NCBI GenBank assembly: GCA_037074615.1
Contig: CM073519.1
Span: 28,727,001-28,791,000 of the forward strand
Source of the DNA: Leucaena leucocephala
Lineage: Eukaryota > Streptophyta > Magnoliopsida > Fabales > Fabaceae
Direction of reading: 5' to 3'
DNA: 64,000 bases
Each line of letters opens with the position of its first letter. Position 1 is the first letter of the stretch. The notes beneath the pieces are model-generated. The model had not been told where the DNA came from. It did not search any database and saw only the letters and a list, made by a program, of their open reading frames with translations. The translations under genes and the position numbers were made by a program. Below are positions 1-12,129 of the stretch, one piece after another.

Positions 1-733
1 GTGGTTTTATAGCTAGCTTTGTAAACAGATAGAGAGGCTTCCATTCTAGAAATGATAAGATGTTTGAATGATGAGCTACATGTGAAAGAGCAAATGAGAG
101 CTTTGAGAGCTTCCACTCCTTGCATAGAATGCTAGGCCTTATGTTACGTTATATTATGTGATGTTTACAGAATATGCTAAAGCTCCAAATGTTAGAGCAG
201 TGCAAGCTCTGAGTGTTGGAGCTATGCAAGCTCCGAGTGTTAGAGCTGTGCATATTAAGAGAAGGAATGCTTGAGCTCCGATGTTAGAGCTTTGCATTCA
301 TGAGCAGGTATGTAGTCCTGCAGCATGCTGGCCGGGCATTATGCATGTTAGAGCATGTGCTCCTATATGCTCCTATATGCTATTATGTGCTCCTATTTAG
401 CAGTAGAGCAACGAAAGAAAGAATAATGATATAAGTCCTCTCTCTGTATTATGATGAGTTAGTAAAGATAATAAAAGCATATGATGATATGAAAATGAGA
501 GATGAAGTTTTGCGGATATTTAGAAAATTCCGCTGAATACTCAGATGAGTAATAAGTAACTGCACTAAGAATCATGATGAGTAGTCAAGAAAAACTCCAA
601 AATATAGGAGTATATTAGAAAGTTTAGTATGAATGAAAGGGACATTCTCCTCAAAGGAACTCTTCATCGAAGGATGAATAGAGATTTAGCCCTGAAATTT
701 CGAGGAAGAAATTTATTTTAAGAGGAGGAGAAA
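1..733 (+). other. 3' untranslated tail of a gypsy element (A1)
   Basis: No coding potential is visible. The octamer GTTAGAGC recurs at about 191, 239, 283 and 347, between AGCTCC and TGCAAGCT words, giving a loose interspersed repeat. From about 520 to 733 the sequence resembles, in reverse complement, the A2 3' UTRs at 16378-16796 and 34534-34896. An imperfect palindrome at 695-714 (AAATTTCG then GAAATTT) matches the short EDE-like coding or UTR motif that precedes the polypurine tract in Tekay-like chromoviruses. The element's pol lies to the left of the window, if it exists. Confidence 0.7.
721..733 (+). other. polypurine tract of A1 element
   Basis: An all-purine run, AGAGGAGGAGAAA, sits immediately before the LTR start TGTCATATCC. 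This is the expected plus-strand primer of a gypsy retrotransposon and fixes the orientation and the LTR boundary. Confidence 0.8.
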
Positions 734-3250
734 TGTCATATCCCAATTTTTAGGCCTTAAATCCCAGTATATAGCCTAAAAAAGGGATGCTACCAGACCC
801 TATTGAGTAGAGGTCTCAATAAATAGAGAAAATTATGATGATCAGTTTGATGCAACACAAAGTTTTGATATAAGGTCTCGAAAGATTTATATTAATTTTC
901 GAAGAGAAGGAAAATTAATATAGTATTCTCTAGACCTCAGAATAAGATTAAATGTGGCAGTAAATTCCTATAATTAATATAAGAATTTATGAAACTGACA
1001 GAGCTCAAAAAGGAGTTCTGTAGAATTTACTATAGAATTTACAGTGAATTAAAAGACCCGATAAATAGGTTTCGGGGGAATTTCTCAGGAATTGAGCCCA
1101 TGAAGATAGGGGATCAAACAAAGGGTCCAAAATGGCACCTTATAGGCCCAATGATATTTTCAGATAAATATGTGGGCTAGGGCTAATAAAGACCGAGAAA
1201 AATGAAGAATTACGAAAATGCCACTAAAGGTATGCCACTGTGTTGTGTCATTAAGTCAGAGTCAGACGAAGGGCGTTATGATCGTTTGACTAAGGTTAGA
1301 CAGTTAAGAAAGGGTATTTGGATAGTTGACCAGGGTTAAGAGATACTCTGGTAAGGTATGAAAAGACAATAGTGCCCCTAAAAGTACTAAAGAGGTAGTA
1401 AGGGCATTTTGGTAATTTACTAAGGATGTTCCTTGGGAACCGAGCCACCAGAGTGCTTGGGCTTAGTTAGAAACTCAAGAAGACAATCCAAGGCCCAAAA
1501 ACGTAGCCCAAGAGTAAGGTGAGCCCAATAGGCATTAAAATATTATTTTAGTGCTTTTTCAATAAAGTAAAGTCACCCGGTCCAAGATAGAACTGGTTAA
1601 AGTGATCTGGAATCATGAGAGGACATAAATGGGGCCCACAATGCGCCACATGGCATGATTACAGTCAAAGAGGAAAAGCAAAGGACACATGGCATGATTA
1701 GAGAAAAAGGAGAAAAAGCAAGAGGACACGTGGCACGATCTCGGCCGTCCATTCAGGGAAAAGACTCTGGAACTCTCTAGAAAGGCTGAGTCAGCTGGTG
1801 AGGTGTCCCAAGGGCCCCACATTTCGCCTCATATACCCTTGAGGTGTCCTAGATGATGTCATGAGTGGTGAGTCATCAAGGAGGGTGATGTCATCATGAT
1901 GATGCAGGAAAAGCTTCTTGAGGAAGCAAGCAATATGGGCCATTCATCATGAATCAATCTAGACCATTCATTCCACCTCCACTCACCTATAAATAGGCCA
2001 CTCCCCTCCCATTCCAAGGCACACCACGGATCTAGCAAGAAAAGGAAGAGAAAGAAGAGGAAAAGAGAGAAAGGGAGAAGGAAAGAAAGAAAGGAAAGAA
2101 AGGAAGGAGTTCTGGTGGAGCCAGGAGCAGTCTGAGGAGCCGAGGGACTGGGCAAAGCTTCGGAATAAGGTAAGAAAGTTATCTAGTCCCTGCTATAATA
2201 AAGTAGAGGATTGTTCTTAGTGGTCACAATAGAGAAATATCTCTATTAATAAAAGTAGCTAAAGGTAGAGAGAAAGCCAGGGGAATGTTGGAATAAGGAT
2301 ATCACCCCTAGTTAAACATGAGTTAAGTAGAGCTATGCTGATAGAATAATAATGAAGATATTATTATGCTATGTATAGGCTTTGACCTATGAAGAGAAGG
2401 AATCTTAGAGCAAAGGCTGAAAGCTAATGGAAGGCTATATGTTAGGTAGTGAACTAATCCTAAACTTGTATGCATTGAATGTTATGCTTGATGTGCTATG
2501 GCTTTGTTGAATTGTGTTGAACATGTGCTTATGTATGAAGCTCTGTTCCTATGATGAATTTGGCCAATTGTATTTCATATGTAACATGGAAGCATGCACA
2601 TTATGCAATGCTAACACTTTCACAAGCAAGCACAAGTATTCACATTAATGCATGCATTGTTTAGTACTGTTTGCTACTAAGATTTCCCCAGAAATCTCAC
2701 CCCTTCCATATCAATCCAATTACAGCAGGTCTTCTCAAGATGGAAGAGATAAAGATGCATGAAGAAATGTTGATTGCTTAGCATGATTGATATGTGATTC
2801 ATGTATGTATAATTGCTGGAAATTGTCACTATGAACAGTAACTCGTGATGGAGGCAGTGACATTTGAACTATAATTATAAATAGTAAATGATTGAATAAA
2901 TGTATTATATTTTTCCAGTAAATATTAGACATGCCAATCTTCGATTTGATATATAGAACGTCTTATTTGGATGTCTACACATAAAGATATGATTTATCAA
3001 AGTTGGGACCAGAATGCTGGAATCAGGGACAGGACGCTGGATGAACAATGTTTTCAGAACGTTGACCAACGTTGACCTGGTCAAGGCATGGTCAACGAGT
3101 CATTTTTCACTGAAATAGCATTATGTTAGCTTCATGTAGAAATTTGAACCACTCCATTTCAAGTTTTATAGAATTAGTTATGATTTTTCAAACTCAGGTC
3201 ACTCCGCTGGAATTTACACAGTGAACAGTAGTTTACTCAGGTGGAATTTA
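734..3250 (+). mobile_element. gypsy LTR A1, copy 1 (3' end lost)
   Basis: It starts TGTCATATCC right after a polypurine tract and follows the 2610-bp copy at 38703-41312 along its length. A TATA box (TATAAATAG) is at 1988-1996. A GA-rich tract at about 2035-2108 lies just downstream, in the probable R/U5. Homology to A1 fades at about 3235, inside the last 100 bp of the LTR. After that a short duplicated stretch (ACTCAGG words) leads into a minus-strand A2 LTR, so the CA terminus and any target duplication are missing. Small open frames inside it are not conserved and are not genes. Confidence 0.8.
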
Positions 3251-3261
3251 CTCAGGTCACT

Positions 3262-6066
3262 CATGTACATATGCCATAAGCATTACAATAGTTTCATCAC
3301 ATAAATGGACACCTTACATGGCATTTACGTACATGGACAATTTATAGTATATGCTAAAATCTCAATACTTCACTTCTCTTCTTCCATGCTTTAGCTCTTC
3401 TCCATACATACATTATCCATCATGCTTGACCTAAATTGGTTGTTTATGGGAGATTGAGATTCTAGGGAATCTCAGTAGCAAACATTACCACTTAAATATG
3501 CAAGATGGATGCTAATGCATGATATGTAATTTCATTAAACTTTCTTTGATTAGTGACATGTCATCATGCTATATACTTTTACATAAAGTGCATGGCCATG
3601 GAAACATGTTATTCATAACACATTCAACATCATTTATCATGTCACAATATCATTCAAATAACATATACATGTCAACACATAAGCATACCACATCAAGCAC
3701 ATAAAGAGGTAAGTTCACTACCTTGCACTTAAGCTTTCCTCTTGATCTTTAGCATTTGCTTCCTAGCTTTCCAACCATAAAGCCTTTATGTCCACCACTT
3801 CCCAACATCTTCTTGGATGTTTCATGGTCCTAAACATATTCATATTCATCACATAACTCATTAGGACTCATGAACTCCAACCATGTTCAAAACTAACTTT
3901 GTTACACTCTTTATTGTCATAACTTTCTCTAATTTTCACTAATCCACTTGGCTCTTGAACCATTTGATGTCTTGACTTTACCCTACACAATTTCATCTTT
4001 TGAATCCATTTATGAGCTTAGAATCATGAAATTCCAGCTCCTTCATGGCATGCTGTACAGAATTGAACATAAGCACACAATTCTTTCAAAAATTCTCATT
4101 TTGATTTTAATGCTTCCCATACTTGTTTCTCCACTTTACCCCATACAACTTTTCATTTTAAAACCATTGGAACCATCAAAATCATGAAATTCGAATCACT
4201 ATTCATGCGAGTGAACAGTAACCGTAAGGAATCTCAAAGACTACAACCTTGAGATTTTAATGTTTCCAAGGTTCAAAACCTTTCCAATCCTACACAAAAT
4301 CATCATACAAACTCAATGGAAGCATTAAATGATTGAAATTCAATTTCCTTCCATCATGAACAGTGCAGACCGAACAGGTACACAATGGCAAAGTCAAGAA
4401 TATCAATTTGATTCAACAACCAACCACTTAACTAGCTTGTTTAAGCATCAATCATAAGTTTCTAACTTTAATTTCTTCTTTCCCCTTTCATCTATGGATT
4501 TTGGACAGCACCTCCACTTAGAGAAAACTCAACTTTTCCGCATGAAAACCCTAAGTTCAAGCTCCCAAATCAAAGGAGAATAAGCTAGGAAAGATTGCTT
4601 ACCTTTAATCTCTAGCTTGCTTGAACTTTGGAACCTTGAATCTTCTTTGTCTTGGCTTGAGTTTTCATTTTGCAAGAATTTCCCCAAGGGTCCATGAAGC
4701 TACGGCTTGCTGCAGAATGAGGGGGTATTTATAGCCAAAATCCAAGAAAAATGGATGGCCAAGATTGATTTGGTTACTATTTGATCTAAAGGCCCACATT
4801 TAATCTTGGATTTAACTTTTTCATAAAATAATAATTATGACACCATGTGGGACAGCTCATGGGACACCTAAGAGGGTTAGGTGGCGTGCTGCCCATGCAA
4901 GGAACCTTCTGGAGAAATTCCAGTCCAATCCGGTACCGATCAGTGTAGTTTCACAACAACCGGACTGTTTTCTGTTCTGAATTTTTCGATAATATACCAG
5001 GATATGTATTATGTCCTGGAAATCAATGTCTAGGCTTCCCACACCATTGACATACTTGTACTGACCACAACTTAATTACAGATCCCTTGGGAAATGACCA
5101 AAATACCCTTGGTGTGCTTTCTTGCACTATATTGACCCTAAGGGCATAATTGTCATTTCACCCCTCTTTGTACTGCCTCAGGGCATATATTGGCTCAATT
5201 AATCATATTTATACCATGTGTCACATTTTTAGCCTATCCCATATGACCAAAATGCCCTTCATCCATCTCTGGTACAATCTGGGCATCGAGGGGCATTTTC
5301 ATAATTTCGCACTTTTTCTGGCACTGGCCCCTTCTACTGATAGACTGGTACCCTGGATTTTGGGCCTTCCTTGGCGTCATTATGGGCCTATATATAAGGT
5401 CATCTGATCTTATTCTATCCAGGCTTACATACCGATAAGTTCCATTATCGAATCACGGGTGTTAACAAACTCCCGTCAAAATTCACTAATATGTGAATAA
5501 CTTTTTATACATAACTTCTTCCGGGGTTCTGTCAGATTCATAACATCTGACACTGTAGGGCACACTTTCCTGTAATTCCCCCACATATATCTGATGTCCA
5601 GAGAATCTGATAAAAATTCAGATAACTTTTAGACTATTAGATAATTTTCTGCTGTCTGGAGCCCTAATAAAATTTCTGTATCATGCCAGATTACCCAGCA
5701 TGACTTCCTCTATTTACTGATGGAATATGAGACTGAAATACTTACAGGCAGTTCTAAGCCTTTTCTGGCTGAACTTTTTCATAATTACATTTATGTCCCT
5801 GACTTTTTGCTGAATTACATTTATATCCCTAACTTTTTGCATATTTACATTTAGGTCCCTAAACTTTTAGAAATTACCACTTTTGGCCCAACATTTATTT
5901 CTACTTTAACTTTTGGCCTTTAACCTTTTCCAATTTGCGTTTAGGTCCTTCTCTTTCTTTAAGACTTATATAACCTTTATTATTTCGTCTGATCTTTGGC
6001 ATAATCCTTTCTAAGCATCTTTCCACTATCAGTACTATACAGATAGGGAAAAATTAGGATATGACA
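3262..6066 (-). mobile_element. gypsy LTR A2, partial (first ~580 bp missing)
   Basis: This is the reverse complement of an A2 LTR. It ends at 6066 with GGATATGACA (element start TGTCATATCC) and shares the block order of the full copy at 7124-10466. On the + strand its left end begins at the point that lies about 580 bp inside the complete copy. The reverse TATA box (TATTTATA) is at 4726-4733. With 734-3250 it forms a tail-to-tail LTR pair, but the two arms belong to different subfamilies. Confidence 0.8.
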
Positions 6067-6535
6067 AAATTCTAGCTCCAATGCATTATTTTGGACAGAT
6101 TTGAAAAACAAGCATAATTCTTCCAAAAACTCTCATATTGATTCCAATGCTTCCCATATTTGTTTCTCTACTATATCCCACAAAACTTTTTATTTTAAAA
6201 CCATTGGAAACATCAATCATAAAATTCCAATCATTGTTCATATGAGTGAACAGTAATAGAGAAGACCTTCAAAAATTATAACTTGAAATTCCAATGCTTC
6301 CAAGGTTCAAAACCTATCCAATCCTACACAAAATCATCATATAAATTCAATCAAAGCATTAGATCATTGAAATTCTATCTCCTTCTATCATGAACAGTAC
6401 AAACCAAAATGGTTCAACCATGGCAAAGTCAAGAGTATCAACTTGATTCAACAACTAATCACTTAACAAGCTTATTAAAGCTTCAATCACATAACTCTAA
6501 CTTTAATTTCTTCTTTCTCCTTTCATCTTAGATAT
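6067..6535 (-). mobile_element. gypsy LTR A2 fragment
   Basis: It repeats the A2 segment containing the motif ATGAACAGT and the CAAGTCAAGAATATCAA-like block, and directly abuts the end of the preceding LTR. No terminus or target duplication is present, so it looks like debris of a second A2 copy. It contains the diverged hairpin half-sites near 6236-6252. Confidence 0.65.
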
Positions 6536-6566
6536 TTAACTTCAATCACATAACAATCCTTAGATA

Positions 6567-6610
6567 TTTAATAAGAAACCCAATAGGATTTAATAAGAAA
6601 TCCAATAGGG
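6567..6610. repeat. 22-bp tandem repeat, two copies
   Basis: Two adjacent 22-bp units (6567-6588 and 6589-6610) differ at two positions and begin TTTAATAAGAAA. They sit at the junction of the A2 fragment and the Athila-like element and may be filler DNA from a repair event. Confidence 0.75.
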
Positions 6611-6744
6611 AAGGTTTCAAGATCTAGTAGCTAAATGTCTTTACCCCTTGATTCAAAGTGACAATTTGGTGTTATTTTTACTCAGAACTGTGCACTTTAG
6701 ATAGAAATAATTTGGATGCATATGTTGGGGGTTCTATTGATAAC

Positions 6745-7123
6745 TTAACTCCTAATGAAGTATAAACCTTGATCGAGAAGATAGCAAATAATGACTAGCA
6801 GTATGGAGGCTATGATGCTAAGAAAGTTCATGAAGTCTCTACAAGGTATTCTTAATATTATAATAGCTTATCTTCTCAAGTGACTACTATGAATGCTCAG
6901 ATCAACAAGTTAGCTGCTACATTAAGCAATGTACATGTTCAAGACTCACAATCTCAAGCTCTAGTTGCTCCTAATTGTCAGCTTTATTCTTCTCCTATGC
7001 ATATTATTGACAAGTGTCCTACACACTATGAAGATGTATCAACCATCTATCAAGGCAAACTAAATCAGTATCCATAAAGAATCTATGCTACAAACCATAT
7101 AATGAAGGATGGAGAGGCATCCC
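6745..7123 (+). pseudogene. Athila-like gag, 5' part
   Basis: Conceptual translation gives a gag-like segment with DNLTPNEV near the start, then YNSLSSQVTTMNAQINKLA around 6868-6915 and DKCPTHYEDV around 7010-7040. This corresponds to the central gag region leading into the zinc-knuckle-like part of OTA gag proteins. Early stops (TATAAACC, GACTAGC) break the frame. It ends where the solo LTR inserted at 7124 and resumes at 10467, so the LTR split this gene. It encodes no functional capsid protein. Confidence 0.65.
7119..7123. repeat. target-site duplication, left (ATCCC)
   Basis: ATCCC immediately precedes the LTR terminus TGTAACATCC, and the same five bases follow the LTR at 10467-10471. 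Confidence 0.9.
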
Positions 7124-8621
7124 TGTAACATCCTTACTTTTATATGTATTAGGGACCATTCAGTAGCATTTAGAACCACTTACAAGACCTTGGAAGTCCA
7201 TTAGCCAAATCTGGAATTTTACTCTTTCTCGGGTTACTGTTTATATGGTATTCCAGATTACGCAATGAACTTCGAAAAATCATAATTAATTCTAGAAAAC
7301 TCGAAATAAAGTGGTTCAAAAAGCTATATGAATATAACACCTTAAACTTCAAGGAAAACATAATTTCCAGACTAAATGACTAGCCAATTAATACAGTTTA
7401 TTCGTTAAAGTTTACTGTTCATTTGGTCAAAAACTCTGGAAGCAGATTATGTCCCTTACTTTGGAAATTAATTTCTCTTGTTATACATATCCAAATGACA
7501 CCTTCTACCTATGCATTTAAATCTCTGGATGTCTGCTACATGCTCATAAAATTTCGTGAACTAATTCTTTTATTTGCTAGGTCAAACTAAAGCCACAACA
7601 AAACTGCTTTAGGACCTATGTTTTACCCTTTCAGATTCCTTTCTTTCACTTTCAACAATTATTCTAGCATACATAAATAATCTCTTTTTCCTTTTTTGAA
7701 TTCATGTACATCATGGGGTTATACAATAATTGTTTCATACAATCTCATCACATAAATAGATACTTTACATGGCTTTGACATACATGGAAAGTGCATAGCA
7801 TATGCTAACATATTAAATACTTCACTTTTCTTCTTCCATGCTTTAGCTCTTCTCCATGCATATATTATCCATCATGCTTGACCTAAATTGGTTGGTTATG
7901 GGAGACTGAGATTCTAGGGAATCTCAGTAGCAAACATTACCACTTAAATATGCAAGATGGATGCTAATGCATGATATGTAAGTTCATTAAACTTTATTTG
8001 ATTAGCGACATGTCATCATGCTATATACTTTTACATAAAATGCATGGCCATAGAAAACATGTTATTCACAATACATTCAACATTATTTATCATGTCACAA
8101 CATCATTCAAACATCATGTACATGTCAACACATAAGCATACCACATTAAGCACATAAAGAGGTAAGTTCACTACCTTGCACTTGATCCCTAGCTTTCCAA
8201 CTATGAAGACTTTATGTCAATCACTTCCCAACATGTTCTTGGATGTTTCAAGGTCCTAAACACATTCATATTCATCACATAATTCATTAGGACCCATGAA
8301 CTCCAACAATGTTCAAGTTTACTTTATTACATTCTTTAGTATCATAACTTTCTCTAATCTTCACTAATGGACTTGGCCTTTGAATCAATTGATGTCTTGA
8401 CTTTACCTTACACAATTTCATCTTTTGAATCCATTTATGAGCTTAGAATCATGAAATTTCAGCTCATTCATGGCCTACTATACAGAACTGAACATAAGCA
8501 TACAATTCTTTCACAATTTCTCATTTTGATTATAATGCTTCCCATACTTGTTTCTCCACTTTACCCCACACAACTTTTCATTTTAAAACCATTGGAACCA
8601 TACAAATCATGAAATTTCAAT

Positions 8622-8645
8622 TACTGTTCATGAGAGTGAACAGTA
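8622..8645. other. conserved hairpin in A2 LTR
   Basis: TACTGTTCA (8622-8630) and TGAACAGTA (8637-8645) are perfect inverted repeats around a 6-nt loop. Equivalent, slightly diverged hairpins are seen in the other A2 LTRs, including 14507-14528. In element orientation it lies about 510 nt downstream of the TATA box, so it would be in the transcript. Confidence 0.75.
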
Positions 8646-9154
8646 ACCGTGAAGAATTCCAAAAACTACAATCTTGAGATTTTAATGTTTCCGAGGTTCA
8701 AAACCTTTCCAATCCTACACAAAATCATCATACAAACTCAATGGAAGCATTAAATCATTCAAATTCCATTTCTTTCCCTCATGAACAGTGCATACCGAAC
8801 AGATTCACTCTTGGCAAAGTCAAGAATATCAACTTGATTCAACAACCAATCACTTAACTAGCTTGTTTAAGCTTCAATCATATGCTTCTAACTTTAATTT
8901 CTTATTTCCCCTTTCATCTAAGGTATTTGGGCAGCACCACCCCTTAGACAAAACTCAACTTTTCCCTCATGAAAACCCTAAGTTCAAGCTCCCAAATCAA
9001 AGGAAAATAAGCTAGGAGAGATTGCTTACCTTTAATCTCTAGCTTGCTTGAACTTTAGAAACTTGAATCTTCTTTGTCTTGGCTTGAGTTTTCATTTTGC
9101 AAGAGTTTTCCCAAGGGTCCATGAGGCCATGGTTTTGATGCAGAAATGAGGGGG

Positions 9155-9162
9155 TATTTATA
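9155..9162 (-). promoter_or_regulatory. TATA box of A2 solo LTR
   Basis: TATTTATA on + (TATAAATA in element sense) is followed in element sense by ACCCCC. The same arrangement occurs in A2 and B LTRs at 4726, 15037, 18897(+), 22440, 33224, 45886(+) and 57525, which supports a conserved core promoter. Confidence 0.7.
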
Positions 9163-10466
9163 GCCGAAATCCAAGAAAAATGAATGGCCAAGATTGATTT
9201 GGTTACTATTTGATCTAAAGGCCCACATTTAATCTTGGATTTAACTTTTTCATAAAAGAATAATTATGACATCATGTGGGACAGCTCATGGGACACCTCA
9301 TGGGGTTATGTGGCGTGCTCATAGTGTAAGGAAGCTTATGGAAAAATTCCAGTCCAATCCGATACCGATCGGAGCAGTTTCACAACAACTGGACTGTTTT
9401 CTATTCCAAATTTTTTTATAATATACCAGAATATGTACTATATCCTGGAAATCAATATCTAGGCTTCTCATACCATTAACATACTTGTACTGGTCAAAAC
9501 TTACTTACAGATCCCTTGGAAAATGACCAAAATACCCTTGGTATCCTTTTTTACACTATATTGACCCTAAGGGTAAAATCGTCTTTTTACCCCTCTTTGT
9601 ACTACCTTAGGGCCTATACTAGCTCTAACTAATCATATTTATACTATATGCCATGTTTTTAGCTTGTCCCAGATGACCAAAATGCCCTCCATCCATCACT
9701 GGTACAATATGGGCATCTAGGGGCATTTTCGTAATTTTACACTTTTTCTGGACACTGGCCCCTTCTGCTGATGAACTGGTACCTTGGGTTTTGGGCCCTC
9801 CTTGGCGTCATCATGGGCCTATATATAAGGTCATCTGATCTTATTCTATCCAGGCTCACTTACCGATAAGTTCCATTATCGAATCACAGGTGTTATCAAA
9901 CTCCCATCAAAATTCACTGTTATGAGAATAACTTTTCATACAGGACTTCTTTCGGGGTTTGGTCAGATTCATAACATTTGACACTGTAGGACACACTTTC
10001 CTGTAATTTCTCCACTTATATCTAATGTCCATGGAATCTAATAAAATTTCAGATAACTTTTAAACTGTCAGATAATTTTCTGCTGTCTGGAACCCTAATA
10101 AAATTTATGTATCATGCCAGATTAACTAGCGTAACTTTCTCTATTTACTGATGGAATATGGGACTGAAAAACTTCTGGGCAGTTCTAACCCTTTCCTTGC
10201 TGATCTTTCTGTAATTACAATTTTGCCCTTGAACTTTTTACTTAATTACATTTAAGTCCCTTAACTTTTAGAAATTACCACTTTTGGCCGAAATTTTGTT
10301 TCTACTTTAACTTTTGGCCTTTAACCTTTTCTACTTTTCATTTTAGTCCTTCACTTCCTTAAAGGATCATCTAACCTTTATTATTTCTTCTGATCTTTGT
10401 CATAATCCTTTCCAAACCTCTTTCCATTATCTGTACTATACGGATAGGGAAAATTAGGATATGACA

Positions 10467-10471
10467 ATCCC
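10467..10471. repeat. target-site duplication, right (ATCCC)
   Basis: This matches 7119-7123 exactly and marks the right border of the solo LTR insertion. Confidence 0.9.
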
Positions 10472-11230
10472 AATTTCATATAGAGGGAAAAGGAAGTGGA
10501 TCAATTTTGGACAAAATAGATTTAACAATGACAAACAAGTGGATGAATCTTCTAGATCTATAGAATTACCTGCTACCACAATGGATGATGGTATATTTGA
10601 GATAATCAAGAGCATTAATGTGATGAACTCAAACATAAATTCTATAAACATAAACTTAGTTCTAATTTTTAGGACTGGCGATCTACGGTGGAGAGTAACG
10701 TAGTAATGACAAATTCAAAGTTTGTTGCCTTGGAGAGTAAGATAAAGTAGTGGTAAACCAAAGCTTCAAATATGAATGGCTATGTATCATAGTTAGCTAA
10801 TTCATTGAGTGATGTCCAGGCAAGAATTAGTGGAAATCTACCTTCAAACACAATTGTTAACCCTAAATCTGTTAATTCTACGAGCTTAAGAAGTGCCAAA
10901 ATAGTGGCGAAAGTTAGTTTTGTTGTTGATAAAAAGGCTAATAGAGAAAATGAGCAATAGAACAGATCTGGAACTAAAGATTTAATTGAATAAAAACCTT
11001 CATTTACTCCAGAATCAGAAAGTAGCAAAGAGAAGAAAATGTTGCAACAGAAAAATAAGCAAACTAGATTGAAGGATGCTGCACAATCAACTAATATACA
11101 TAAAGCAATTGCTAATTCCAGAATTGTAAGTCAAAAATTAGACAAGAACCATCATCAAAATGAGTGTGTAGAGGACTAATAGAAGGACAGATAGGTAAGT
11201 ATTAAACACCTACCTTTTCCTAGTGCATAC
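10467..11230 (+). pseudogene. Athila-like gag, 3' part
   Basis: The gag reading resumes after the solo LTR. A block reading SLSDVQARISGNLPSNT at about 10805-10860, followed by NPKSVNSTSLRSAK, matches the conserved end of Athila-type gag, normally a SLPSNTE...ITLRSGK motif. A lysine-rich spacer with several stops then leads into the PFP...KKVLKEK segment before the protease. Frames shift more than once. It is non-functional. Confidence 0.65.
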
Positions 11231-11232
11231 AT

Positions 11233-12000
11233 GTGTCTAAAGAAAGTTTTAAAAGAAAAGTAGAACAAGATATTATGAATTTGTTGAGAAAATTGGAAGT
11301 TAATGTGCTACTTTTAGATATACTTATAAGTATACCTAAGTATGGGAAAATCATGAAAGAACTTTGCACTAATAAAGGAATTTGTAAGCCAAATGAGAGA
11401 GTTCAAGTAGGCTCTAGTATGTTAGCTTTACTTAAGCCACAACTTCCTAATAAATGTTGTGATTCAGTTTCATTTATAGTTCCAATTACCATAGGTAAGT
11501 TTTAGGGTGCTAGTGCTCTGTTAGATCTTGGTACAACCATAAATGTAATGCCAACTTCCATTCATACATCATTAGGCATGGCATAGGCTCACTTAAGGAA
11601 ACTTAAATGATAATTCAGCTTACTGATCGAACCACTAGGAAACCTGAGGGATTATTAGAAGACATATTAGTGAAGGTTAAAGACTTGATTATACCTACAA
11701 ATTTTTATGTCTTAGATATGCCACATGAGTCAACTTCATATGGACTTATTATTTTCGATAGCTATTCCTTAGAATAGCTAAGCATTACCATAGAAGTAGG
11801 TAATAATGTCATTACTTTGAATGTCTATGAAGCAATGAGACAACTATTTGAATATTACTCACTGTTAGGCTTAAGTGCAATTGACGCATACATAGAATAA
11901 GCTAAAAAGGAACATGAACTATTGCTACAAAATTCTGATAAGGCTGAATCTGATTTGCTTGAATATGAAATTTCTTCTGCTTCTTAATTTTCTTTAGATA
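11233..12000 (+). pseudogene. Athila-like protease region
   Basis: An open stretch at 11233-11505 contains LEVNVLLLDILISIPKYGK and KELCTNK, a typical sequence upstream of Athila protease. It is followed by LPNKCCDSVSFIVPITIG. After one stop the active-site region reads ALLDLGTTINVMP, with Asp at 11524-11526. The family usually has DLGAS, so Ala-Ser is replaced by Thr-Thr. Further text (VLDMPHESTSYGLIIFD) is recognisable in a shifted frame. Stops and frameshifts preclude an active aspartic protease. Confidence 0.7.
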
Positions 12001-12129
12001 ATAGATGTGATGTATCAAGTGTTAACTACACTTCAATAGATAGCTTACTTTCTACTCTATAATCTATTTCTTTTTCTGTTACTAACCTTTGTAATGAAGA
12101 TGTAGTATCTGTATTCATTTTAGTACCTA

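Larger units (their letters stand above)
7124..10466 (-). mobile_element. solo LTR, gypsy A2 (complete, 3343 bp)
   Basis: On the + strand it begins TGTAACATCC and ends GGATATGACA, the perfect TG...CA termini of a minus-strand LTR. It is flanked by an exact 5-bp duplication, ATCCC. No internal retroviral sequence remains, so it is a solo LTR left by LTR-LTR recombination inside an Athila-like gag. The TATA box reads in reverse at 9155-9162. A 9-bp perfect hairpin is at 8622-8645. Two + strand open frames (8367-8612 and 8788-9015) are antisense to the LTR and recur in other copies. They are probably not genes. Confidence 0.93.
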
